This document shows, piece after piece, positions 11,931 to 23,700 of a stretch of 64,000 bases of DNA. Every line of letters begins with the position of its first letter. The stretch's first letter is position 1. The position numbers and the translations under genes were made by a program. The notes beneath the pieces are model-generated. The model was not told the DNA's origin. It did no database searches and saw only the letters and a list, made by a program, of their open reading frames with translations. This DNA is from Prunella strophiata. Its lineage: Eukaryota > Chordata > Aves > Passeriformes > Prunellidae. Where the stretch lies: the NCBI GenBank assembly GCA_036583965.1, contig JAZBQD010000001.1, forward strand, positions 24,517,597-24,581,596, given 5' to 3'.

Positions 11931-13465
11931 CAGAAAACCATTGGATCTCAGCTTAAAAGTCTGCCTGATCACACACGAGGTGTTAACATTTGGTAACATT
12001 CAATGTGTTGTATAGCCTTATATATACACTGTTATTTATTACAGCCATGCAGTTTTAAACATCTTAATCTCTGGAAGATTTTTCAACAGATGGATTATGT
12101 GAACCTTGTCTTTTCTGAAATGTTAGGAGAATTAGAAACAAATGTACAAGGCTCAGAAGTCCAGGAATTTTCACTCTTGGAAATGGCACGGGTGCTTTCT
12201 GGCAGGAATGAATCCTGTCTGTTTTGGCTGTCAGAAGCAAAGTCATAGTTCACATTCTAAACCTAATTAGAAAACACTATAATGAGAGATTTAAATATTA
12301 CCAGTTAGAAAAAGAAAATTGATATTGCCTAATTTTTAAGGAGAGTAATTAATGAATAAGAGCTTGAATTAGAATTGAATATGGCACTCTAAAGAACCAA
12401 AAAGGATGAAAGCAATAATCCTGCCCTGGCAGTCTCATAATGTCAGGTAACATCCTACACTGCTGTCAAAGGAACTGCATTACAAATCTATAAATAAGGA
12501 AAAGTTGGTCTCTAATCTAAATCCTGAACTTGATAACCATGTTCTTTCCTTAATTAAGAACAAGAAAGGTTCTCCCTCTTCTTCAGAAACCACTGGAAAA
12601 AAGCTCTCCTGGATTAAGGAAAAATATTCCTCTTTTGAAACTTGCCTCTTTACACTGTAATCTTCACAGGTGACTTTTAGGTGTTTTACATTATTTCTAT
12701 TCCACTCACATAAAGTGCAAAACAGGAAAAAAAGTGGTTTTATTGAAGGAGAGTGTATCTGAACTAAATTCTGATATAAATTTACAATTGAAGTTAATAC
12801 TTTGCTTTAAAATAAATATATACTGAATCAGTTTTTCTCCGTTTCTTCCCAAACTAATGGAAATTAAATTACAGATAGGATAAAAGTGTTTTCTGGATTC
12901 AGATTCCAAATGGATCATGCCTTCTTTATTAGGAATATTGTGGTTATTTTTCTTTCCTATTACTGGGGTATGATGTAGTGTACATCCTTCTTAGCAATCC
13001 TGCATAGCTAAAATGCTGCATTTAACAAGAATGTATTTTAAAAAAATCTATTGTTCTTTTGGCTCAGGAGATAAGATTTACTCAATTATTATAGTAGTCC
13101 CTCATAGAAAAAAATCTTTACACTGCAGAGGTTGCCTTCAGTCACTCAAGGCTTTCATATTGTATATAATGGACTAAAGTAATTAATGTACTTCCCCTTC
13201 AGTAGTGAAGATTAATAGCTGCTGTGATAGCTTTGGGGTATCTGTCAGAAACTGAACAAAAAATGGGATTTAAGGATTTCTTGTTTCACTTTGTTTCTTT
13301 TATATGAGTTTAATATGTGGCTTCATTACATTATAAAATTGTTTGCACTTGGTGAGTCACTAGTCTTAAAAAGCACCTGCATCTATTTAGCACTTAGAGC
13401 ATGGTTGTTTTTATTTCTCACAACTACTCATCCTTGAACGCTGGGAAGCCCCTCTCCCACAGTGC
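11931..13465. other. AT-rich intergenic DNA without recognised features
   Basis: No coding exon, RNA gene or identifiable repeat was seen. The stretch has many short A/T runs and several possible AATAAA-like hexamers, none tied to a transcript. Confidence 0.5.
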
Positions 13466-13469
13466 CCGG

Positions 13470-13890
13470 TGTCTCACAGGCTTTAATTGTCCCTGATCAG
13501 CCCCACCTGGGCTGGGCCCCACCCACACCCTCTACCCACGGCACAGGAGCTCCATTTAAGCTTGGCCTGGAGCTGTTTTTGCTGGTTTGAGCTTCCCTGG
13601 CTCTTAGCCTCTTGCTCTGTCTCTGCCTTGGTTGGATGCTGGCTCTGGGTTGCAGGTAGGTGGTTCCTTGTCTTGCCTCTTGTCACCACAGGGACTCTCT
13701 GGATGGGTCTTTCATGTATTGACTATTTCTTGTTCCTTTTTGTGTGTGTGTGTTTTCCTCTGCCCAAAGCCTAGAAATACACAGGGGAGTATTTGAGCCA
13801 TTAGAATATATTGATAGACTTTATATAATTAGATGTAAATACTTATTTCTATTTATTCTGTTTAAATAAAGGCATGCTAGGATACAGTGG
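13470..13890 (+). mobile_element. Possible solo LTR or LTR-like promoter block
   Basis: This G+C-rich block in AT-rich DNA starts near TGTCTCACAGG. It carries a CCCCACCCACACCC box, then a TATA-like element (CATTTAAGC at about 13552-13560), then a run of pyrimidine-rich sequence, and ends with an AATAAA signal at about 13864-13869. That order (CACCC box, TATA, about 300 bases, polyadenylation signal) is what an endogenous-retrovirus LTR shows. I did not identify a family, internal retroviral sequence or target-site duplication, so an ordinary cryptic promoter or another repeat remains possible. Confidence 0.33.
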
Positions 13891-16800
13891 TATGGCCATG
13901 TTTCTAAAGGCTCTCTGCTCATCTGCATGGGTTTTATCAGAATAGTCACAAAACTTTGGGCTCAGGACCCTCAACACCTAGGACCCTTTTATGGCTTTGA
14001 AGAAGTTATGATGATAACTGAACTTCAGTGATTTGCATTAGGCAAAAATGTAATTGTTTCAGCTAGACAGATAAAGCTACTCTAATAGAGAAATGGTTCT
14101 TGCACACAGCACAATTAAAACCAGGAGTAGAAGAGGAGCATTGGCAGTTCCTACTATCCTGAAGACTGCAGCCAAACCAACAAAGATTTAAGGAAATGAC
14201 TCAGAGTACTCACAAGAAAGAAAAATATCATAGTAATGGCAAGGAAAGCTAGGTTAATGTAACCAAACTGTTCAAGTCAAGTTTACTAGCCCACAGAGGC
14301 AGAGACAGGAAGCACTGCAAGGGCTGAATAACATTCCTAAAACAAGTCTGTAATAGTGTTTTGTCAGGTTAGTGACTGTAGATGTCCAAGAACTCCAGTG
14401 GACATGTAGGAATACATTTTGCTCTTGGATGTTTTCACACAGACCTGTTAGAGTCAATGAGTTTGCACATGAAACAGATAAAGATTTGATCCAGAGATCT
14501 CAGTGTAATGAATGCTCCTTGATAATGCCATCAAGCCTGTGCTTCCATTTGCCTAATAAATACTTGAGTGTCAAAATGCTAGTATGCTATTTTTTAAAGA
14601 GTTACTGTAAAAAAAAAAAAAACAAAGAAGAAAAAAATCCTGTGCTTTGTTTATTTTTTTGGGCAAATGTTTATACTGATCTTAAAAAAAGGGGTGCCTC
14701 TAAATGTGTTTATTAGCAAGACTAATCATGTAGGAATGCTCTCTATCCTATGCATGAATAGGCTACAAGGGAGTAAAGAAAAGCCTGAGATTCCAGAAGG
14801 TTCTGTGCCATTTTAGAATAATTTGAAATACTTATGCTGTAATGTAGTATTTATGTCCAAAGTTAAGCACTTATTTTAATGGGGTTTTTCTGGAATAATT
14901 GGTGTTGCCTTCAGCAGACTCTTCAGTGGGCCGAGATAGCAGGGCTGCCTGACTGAGAGCTTTTTTTCTTTTTTTGAAAGATGCAATCAGCTCATGACAA
15001 GCTGGAGGTAGAGGGCATAGTATAACACACAGTCCTGAATGGATTTTATTCAGAACATGATCACCTTAAGGCTGGTCATTTACTGTAGCACTTAAACAGG
15101 AAGAGTTTTACCTTTTCCTATGGTTTAGTCTTCCTGCAAAGCTGGGACCAACACTTGGATTAAAGTAAATTTGTTTTTTTTAAAGCATTGTTTGGAGAAG
15201 TGGCTAGCTGGGACTGCCAGTCACAAGTCCCCATAGGTGTAAGGTATAAAGGTGTCTATACAGCAGGTATGAAGTGTATGTGACATTGTAAATGCATTGC
15301 TGTATGTGCAGCTTGCCTACATTCTGTGTGAATGCCATGCTGTTTAATTCACCAGAGCAGTTTCAGCTATGCAGGTATGTGCTCTATAGCAATCTGAGAG
15401 GCTTGGATGGCTTCAAGGTATGTGGCTTGCTGTCACAAATTCCAATGTATGGAGCAATATTGTGCTTTTCTGGAAGCATATTGCACTTCTGTGTGTGGTT
15501 ATAATGTACAGCTCTGCATGGATGAAATGCAAAATCATCCAACAGTCTTCCTTTTTGGTCCTGGTACATGCACTTTAAATGAGATGAATAACTAACTTGA
15601 CTTGGTTAACCCTAGGGGAAGGCCTTTTAATTATTAACTTAAATAGTTGTGGGAGTTTTGCACATTTTGCTCTAAGAATGGTTTGCATTTTATGCTGAAA
15701 TGGACTGAGTGTGTCTTATCTGATTCTGTTGGGATATTTAAAATAAATCTTTTGAATCCAGTACAAGAGCACTGGCTGAGAGCATTGAGCTGAATCAACC
15801 CAAACAGGTGCAGCAGGGATTTCCACTGACAAGAGCAATGCTCTTCCATACAGCCATTGTGCCTGAGAAGGAGCTGCTGCAGTTAGGGAAGAGCATTGTG
15901 GTTTTTGCAGACTGATGTAAGAGCAGGGAAGGTGAGGGCTCTCAGTTATGAGGTGTAACTGAGAATATTGCAGCCCAAGGGACTCTGTACAGGTGGACTC
16001 TGTTCCAAATGAAGCTCCCTTAACTAATCTGTACCTTTCCTGAACCCATTTTCTGTAACAAACTGCACAGGGCTGGAGTGGCAAAGGGCATGCAGGACTT
16101 GAGGTGAAGGCAGATGAAAGGTCTCCGTGTATTGAAAAAATCAAAAAACACCTTGCAACAGACAATCCTCCCCCAGTGGCTGAACAACTCCTGCAGTGAT
16201 GCTGAGCACTGATGTAGAGAACAGACTTCCTGAGCCTCCTTGAAGAGTGTAGTGGTCAAGAGACACACCTGCAGTGTCCTGTCCCTCAGGAGGTGAGGGA
16301 GAGCAGGATTCACAAACCTAGGGACACCACAGCATCAGTGTTTGGCAAAAACCTCAAAACCATGGACACAACTGCTCTGAAGAAGCTCAGACTGACTGAT
16401 TGTGTATGCACACCTTAGATATTAGGATAGCTGGCTGATTGTGGACAGTGTGTGGGATGAGAAAGAAAGGCATTGCTCACTGTGGTGCTTAAGCCTGACT
16501 TAAAGTGTACAAACAAAATCACCAAAATCAATAGATTTAATTGACTGAATTCATGTGTCTGCTTAATTCTTGCTGGAAGGGAGTGATACATCCAGCTGTG
16601 GCATGTGAAACACTTCAGGAGGAAAGCTTGATCCCCAACAGGATGGCATGAGAAGGAGATTAAAATTTGTATTTGACTGTTACACACAAGCTTGAAAGAG
16701 ACAAAGCATGACAAGTGGGACATAACATGCAGTGAGGAAAATGGTGTTGGGAGGTGGGTTGTTGCCTTCTTAAAATAGGTGTTTTAATTGGGTTCATGGG

Positions 16801-19800
16801 CATTTAAATACTGTCCCCAGGGTTTAGTAGAAAGAAGTTGTATGAGGACACTTAAGAAAGCCTGTTGGCTATTAATACTATCTATTAGTATTTTTTCCCT
16901 CTATCTATTAGTATTTTTTCCCTCTATCTATTAATATTTTTAAATTTTTAATTTTTTTTTAGTTTTTTAGTTTTTAAAAACCTCTATTAATTAGGTCTTT
17001 AAATATTTATTAGTATTTTCTCTATTAGTATTTTCTCTATATTTGTTCTAGTTTTGAGGCAGCTTTGTCAGTTAGATATCATTACCATTTTTGGTGAAAA
17101 CTCATCTTTTTCCTGTCATGGAGCTGATAAAACAATAGCTAATCATTGAAAAGCTTCCATGTGCTCACACCAGGTTAAGTTTCACAGGCAGCATTCCTGG
17201 GTCTTAGAAATGAGCTGCTGTGGCACTGTGATTCCTGAGCTATGAGAAAATGTTTTCTTTGGTTTACAGGTGGGTTAATATTGGAAATGCCTATGAACAG
17301 TGCCAGGTATTATTTGCTAAGATAAGGAGCAACAGTTTAGTTTTAATCTTGTGTTTGGGAGAAATACATCAGACATGTACACTCAGATAGCACAGACAGA
17401 GCAAATTTCAGAATTACTTTTTGGTTTTTTGGTATCTTTCTATTGTAGTTATAGAAATTTAGGCAGGTCCAAAATGTGATTTTTCACCTTTTGTTTCTTT
17501 CTTATGATGCATTAATTAGATCAGGGTTGGGCTTTTTTAAAAAATGCCTATTTTTACACTTACAGCTCAGGTACTACTCTTAAAGGCAGTATAATAAAGG
17601 AAGGATTAGTTAAATTGGTGATTTTTTCACTTTCATGCAAGTGAAACATGAGCCATTAGGAAAAGATTGCATTTTTAGACTCTTACACATCTTTTGCCCA
17701 TGAAGTTCCTTTAATGTTTAGTCTAAGTAGTCGGGGATCATTTTCCATTGATTTTGCTTACTTTTGTTGGAATGGACCAGTCTCTCTCATGATCATTGTC
17801 TGGCTGGAAATCCTGAGGAAGAAGAGGTGGTTCTAGGGCTTTGTAGGGTTTTTACTCTCCCTTCACCAGTGTCATGACTCCTTTCAGGTTTTTTTCTCAG
17901 CCAGTGGCCTGTTAGGGATTCTCCAGCAGCCTCTGTTCAGGCTTTACTCCCAGTAGAGCAAGCCAGGGCTCTGCAGTGTAGTGAATGGAATCTGCTCTGG
18001 GTTGAGCAGCTCAGTCCAAGAGGACCCAGGTCTGAGCAGTGCCTGCAGGGCTGTGGCCAACTGAGAGCAAAGCATCCCAGTCATTGGCCTGTCTGTGGAT
18101 AATTGGCATTTTGTATGTTTATTACCACCCACACCATAAACCTTGAACAGTCAGTCACTGGAAGCTAAATAAAAAAAAGACCTAAGCAGTGACTTTCAAC
18201 ATGTTCAATTCAAACATAAACACACCATGAAACAACCTGTGGACCTTTACCTTCTTTGCAAGATGTGTGATTAAAGCAAAAATTAACCCAGAAACATTCT
18301 TAACTTAGTGAAGAATATGCTGTTGTTGACCTGGATTGACACACTGACCCAGTACAGTGGGAATAATCCCTGGCAGTTTATATGGCTCTTAAGATGATGT
18401 CATAAATTTCAGTATGAATATGAAATATTGTTCAGTGTACAAATGGGTTCCTCATGTTTTTCCCTTAGAGGTTTTATGAGTTCTGGTCCATTGTTGTGAA
18501 TATATCATTGCTTTTCCATCTTGCTGTCAAGTAGAATGGCTGGAGATTCTGTGACTCAGGCATGGTATGAAAACACATTGTGTCCAGGGGTTTGGGGCTA
18601 AGGATTCCTGTGAGCAAGAACATGGCACTGGGCTCAGTTGCTTAGTCAGATGTATCAGAAATATGCATAATGTACCTGTGTCCTGGTGTTTATCCAGCTG
18701 GATGAGGATGTTGTCTTAAAAAGCAATCTGCAATTAATAGTTTTTTTAAAAATTGTCAACTATTTGGTATATTTTTTTGTTATGTAAGAAAGATATATTT
18801 CTCTTCCTCTCTGACAAATGAAATAAGCTGTTGCTGGAGTTTTCTGCAGTGCTGGAAAGTAAATGTACCTCTAATAGTTTATGGTGGCTCGAAATCAGTG
18901 TTGGTAGAATGCCTAAAAATTCCTGCTTCCTGTTGAAAGTACATTCAGCACACTGGGACACATTTGTCTGGATGTGATCTGTGGGTCTACTTTTTTTATT
19001 TACACTAAATTTGCAGTGATTCCTGTTATTTCAAACCACATACGCCCACACAGCTATGGTTACTTGGAATCTGTCTTTGACTGGAATATATCAGGAGTAA
19101 TTGGGTTGGTATGCCATCTTTTGTTGATAATTAGAAACTCTTGGATCTGACACAAGAAGTTAACAAATTCCCTGTACTTAGCCATATGCTTTAGAAGTTC
19201 TTGCAACAGCAATTTTCAGGTCATTTGTCTGGCTAGAACTTGAGAAGAAACATATGGCTACTGCTTATGTCCTGCCTTATTATTCTTAAGAGTATTATTT
19301 CATAAACAGAAAAGAGCTCATTAGCTAGTAAATTATTCATAGACCTTGCTGGAATTGTACCAGATATGCACAGGGACTCTTGAAAGGGTCTTTTTTAACA
19401 GCCCACATTTGGAATTGTCTGGGCAGAAATATATTTTTCTTTTCAGTAAGACAAATAAAACCCCACAAAGCCGTTCATCTCAGTTAAATCCAACTGTATG
19501 GCAATTTCATGTTAAATACTTCTCATGTGTGATGAAAAACCCCTTGCTAATAAATCATGGCTGTAGCTGCAACTGGCATTCTGATGAACTGTGTATCACT
19601 TGTAGTAATTAAAGAGCTCATATGCATAGCAAAGAGGACTATATTTAATTAAGACTGTCCCAGTTCCAATGGTCCTTCCTGGTAATGTTCAAATATTCTC
19701 TGGTGCCACCTAATGGTAAAATTGCCCAGTTACTCTGGAGGGAGAATAAACAATGGGTGCCCACCACATTTATTGCTGTACTTAGGCCCTTTGAAATCAG

Positions 19801-20580
19801 TGTTGTGGCCTGGATATGCATGTAATAAAAAAAGGCTCCTGACCCTAATTGCTTCCAGTCAAAACATTTCACTGCTAAAGGGAAAAGTACAGTAAACCCT
19901 ATAGTACTTCCTTTAGCTGTTCTAACTGGACTGGTTTTTAAAAGGTTTGGACACAAGCCTGAACCAAACCAATTAGAACTTAAATCAAAGCTGTGTTCTG
20001 ACAGTAACCCATAATTTCCTAAGAGCCAAATGCTGTTCACCCTTATTGTACTGGGAATACAACATTCAGATTTGTGATACAGCTTTGTGTTTATTTTTTT
20101 TTTTTTTCTGTATTCTTGCCACAATGCTGCAATTTCCAGGAAATGGAGAGATGCCTCTCTGACTGTGGGAAATGCAGTAAGGATAGAAGTGAACAGTGCC
20201 ACTCTCACCCTTGCCATAGCCCCTGAGTGTTGTGGATGGCTGGAGTGAGCACAGGACAAGCAGGGTGCAGAAAGCCAGTCCCTTTACCTGCCCAAAGTAA
20301 CCTTTAAGGCACATGGATCTGGCTCCTTCCTGTCTGCAGGCAGCTTTCTAGTTTCCCTTTTAAATTTTGGGTTTTTTCCATTATCTTTTTACTTCCATTT
20401 GCCTGCCTTTAAATATGCTCTAGCTGTGGGAAGTGAGCATGCTTACAGTTTTACCTTTGGGTGTCACTGGGGCCTTGCTAGGACAGTTTGCATTCTTTTT
20501 TTTGGAGTAGGAGGGGAACTGTTCTGTTAGGGAAGAAAAAGTAACTTCCTGCTCTAAATACAGTAAAAATACATGTGAAT
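13891..20580. other. Intergenic DNA without recognised genes
   Basis: No exon or RNA gene was recognised in about 6.7 kb. It contains an A-rich run near 14610 and an AT-rich tandem repeat at 16880-17040. The longest minus-strand open frame at the right edge (about 204 codons, 19645-20259) has no recognisable domain and no splice context, and I treat it as chance. Confidence 0.5.
16880..17040. repeat. AT-rich tandem repeat built on CTATTAGTATTTT
   Basis: Units of about 23-24 bases containing CTATCTATTAGTATTTTTTC repeat two to three times at 16880-16938. They are followed by degenerate T/A stretches and a second cluster of TATTAGTATTTTCTC units at about 17009-17040. This is a local minisatellite-like expansion. 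Confidence 0.7.
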
Positions 20581-20582
20581 AC

Positions 20583-20708
20583 TTAGCTCAGTTGGTTTGA
20601 GCCTGGTGCTAATGATGCCAAGGCTGTTTTTAATCTCTGTGTGGGCCATTCACTTTAGGGTTGCATGATCCTTGTGGGTCTTCTCCAACTCAGAATACTC
20701 TGTGATAA
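20583..20708 (+). mobile_element. TguSINE1-like SINE (tRNA-Ile head, CR1 tail)
   Basis: The left part reads TTAGCTCAGTTGGTTTGAGC and then CTGGTGCTAATGATGCCAAGG, which follows tRNA-Ile (anticodon AAT) from the A box through the anticodon arm. It continues to the degraded B-box region and the acceptor end GTGTGGGCCA. After that come TTCACTTTAGGGTTGCATG and the CR1-type tail GATCCTTGTGGGTCTTCTCC, ending AGAATACTCTGTGAT. A tRNA-Ile head joined to a CR1 3' tail is the described structure of TguSINE1, a songbird SINE moved by CR1 machinery. The B box (expected GGTTCGATCC) is destroyed, here TTTTTAATCTC, so the copy is not expected to be transcribed by RNA polymerase III. Confidence 0.82.
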
Positions 20709-23700
20709 TTTATCTCAAGCCAGTAGGGAAAGAAACTGCAGTGAGGCAATAATAGATGTAATTCTAATGATTCTTATAAGAAGCTGGTGGGAGGGACAGT
20801 GTAGCCAGAAGATGTTGCAAAAGAACTACTTAAATGAGCTGTTTCACAATGCTCTGGAAAAGAATGTTCGGTATGTTTTGACTGATCAATTCTGCTATCA
20901 CACATTTTCTGAATACCTGGTTTAGATGGAATTAATAGAGTTGAGGCAAATAAACAGCAATACCCTGGAGACAAGGAAGAGTTTTATCCAAATAGCTGAA
21001 ATATTAGGTTTGCTGCCAATTTCTGAGACTCAAAAGGCTATTGAATAACGTAATTGTCAGTTATTCTAGTCAGAACTGTCTGTGCCCAACACAATGTGAG
21101 CTGCAGATTTCTACTCTAATGTCCTTTCTAGCACCAGACTTACAGTTCTGAATCACCTTTCAATTCCATTGTGGAATCCTTTCTTCAAGAACAACCACCC
21201 TTGCAAATGAAAACCATTGCATGGGTGGGAGCTGTGATATTGCTTTTGGAGAAGTTGCATTTCCAAGCGAGTTGTTCTGCAGCTTAGCTATAGAATGGTT
21301 GTATTTTGGAGTTAGAATTGACTGCTTCTTTTTGGAAATTCCCTTTTGGGAGGAATAAAATAAAACACCTTTCTGCTTTCTCCTGGGTGTTCTAGAAAAG
21401 AATGCTCTTGGGCTTTAGTACATGTGAGTAACGTGGATAAAGTAGTCACTATAAAAGTGGCATTTTTTTCCCTTTGCATAAGCATGACTAGGGAGGAAAA
21501 TATTGTGGGCCAAATTGTTTGCAGATGTAACTGTTGTGGTTTCATTGAGTTACAGGCAGATTTGAAAGGATTTTGTCGCAATAGGAGATAATATGGGCAA
21601 AGCACTGCTGATGGTCTGGCCAATTTGTGGGTTCTCAGTCTTAGCTGAGAAACTGGCACTCTGTTTTTGAAAATCTGGCTTTGAGGACTGCACCATGTTA
21701 CAAAAGCAGAGGGTTTGGCCCACATATGAAACTAACTGCCTGAATAGAAGTATTTTCTTTTTATTTTCTAGGCCAACCCAATAATAAAATTGTGTTTCCT
21801 TCCTTGAGTTGTAGATAAAGAAAATAATCCTTTTCTGTGGGTAGATGGCTCTTGTCCTTAAAGGCACTTGTCACTGACTGTAGTGCTTAATATTGGCTCC
21901 ATCTTTGGCTGGGTTTCTTCTAGAGGAAAAAAGGCCAAAGAATTCAAGTTAAAGCTTTCCACCATGTACAGAAAACATCTTAATCCTTCCTGTTTGTCAT
22001 TGTAAGCAAACTGTTCTTGCTTTCATGATCCCTGATGATCTGCAGCTCATAAGCCCCAGTCATGGGTAACTGTCAGCTCCAAATGCTCAAAAGTCATGAA
22101 CCTGGCCCCAAGTCATGACACTGAGATACTGTTAAGCCAAGTAGCTCATGCTTAGGATCCCTTTCTGTGTGTAAGGAATGGAGAAAGGAAAGAAGGAATT
22201 AACTCCCTGATTATGGGAGTTCAGTGGGTGAAGCCTCAGGAGATGAACACTTGTCAGCACTGCAGTCAATAGCCACAGTTCTGCTCTCACTCTCTGGTTT
22301 GCAGCTTTGGGTGGGACAAATCATGCCCTAAGCTCAGAGTGGAGCTGCATTTAATCTCTTTAAAACCATCACCTGCCTCCACAAAAAAGTGTGGGACCCA
22401 GCACTGGTATCTCTCCTGTCTTCAAAACTGAAGGTTTTCTTAACTCTAGTACCACCTCAGCTGTGCTGGCTAGTATCGCTCTGGGTGTTGCTGGGCTGAC
22501 TTTTGAGCTATATGTCCCAGAGGAAAATGGAAAGCAGGGAAGCTACATTTTGGCTATTTGCTTTGAGGCCCTGTTTGGGTTTTGTGGTGTTTTTCATGTA
22601 GCAGATATGTCAGATGTGAGATCCAGGTCTAACAGCACATTACCTTGACAGTGGACTGTGTGTGGTTATTTTCAGAGGCCTCTGAAGGAGACTCAGACTG
22701 AGTATTTCCTTAGGATCAGAGTCTTGGGGCAGAAAACACACTGCATGCTGGGTTCTCCTGTGAGTCACAGGCTGAAGGAATACTAGGGGCTTAGTGGGTT
22801 TATATGCTGGCAGAGAACCCTGGAGACAGAAATTAATCAGTAGTGAAGCTCAATCAAATATAATCTTCTTGCTGATGGAAGGAGAATGAAGAAATTGCTG
22901 GTATCAGTTACCACCATGGTGCTGGTGCCTGGAAAATGCTGTGGGAAGGGCCAGGGTTGATGTATCCCACTGCCAGCCCTTATCAAGGCTCCTGCAGAGC
23001 CCTTCTGAAAATTAATGTCATTCCAGACAAATCTGTCCAGGCAAATAGGCTTCCTGTCTGTAGTAGGCAGCTTATAAAAATGAGAGCTGGATGCAAAATA
23101 TGGATCCAGGTTTGGCCCTTTGTTTCATCAGAAGCTTCTAACAAATTCAAATTTTACCTCATTGCTTTCAGATTCTTCATGGTTTTCTTCTGCTTTCACC
23201 CTGGCCCCTGGAGGTCTCCCTTCCTACTGAGTTCTGCTTTCAGAGCCAATTACAATGGGAGTCTGAAACAAACTTTTTGAACCTGAACTTCTGGGCCATT
23301 TTCTCAAAGTCCCTCTTGTGTCCCTGGTACCAATGTCTGCAAAAAGAAACATCTCTGGCTCTTCCTTGGTCCTCTCTGCTGTCAGCCCTGTCCTTGCTCA
23401 CATGCTTTTGTAAACTTAAGATGGAGAAGTAGAATTCCAGAGAGCTTTCCTCAATGCAAAAGCAGTGTAGGTCAGGGTCTGCAGTTTTTTGGGGATGGCT
23501 CCTGGCCCATGTAAGCAAATCCTTAGTCTCTCATGGGGGCTACAAGGTCAGTGACCAAATTCCCCCCCAAAAAAGGGCCCTCACAAGCTGCAGTCTGCTT
23601 CCTGTGTCCCAGAGTATAGATGGGACATCCAGCTCCAGTGGGAGGCTAAGTCTCAAAATGTTGGTGAGTCAGGGAGGTGATATTGCAGAGAATGTCCCTC

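Noticed and set aside
19645..20259. 204-codon minus-strand open frame
   Set aside because: It has no recognised domain, no signal peptide and a lysine run from a poly-T tract, and there is no splice support.
20583..20655. A functional tRNA-Ile gene
   Set aside because: The T arm and B box are destroyed and a CR1 tail follows directly, so it is the head of a SINE.
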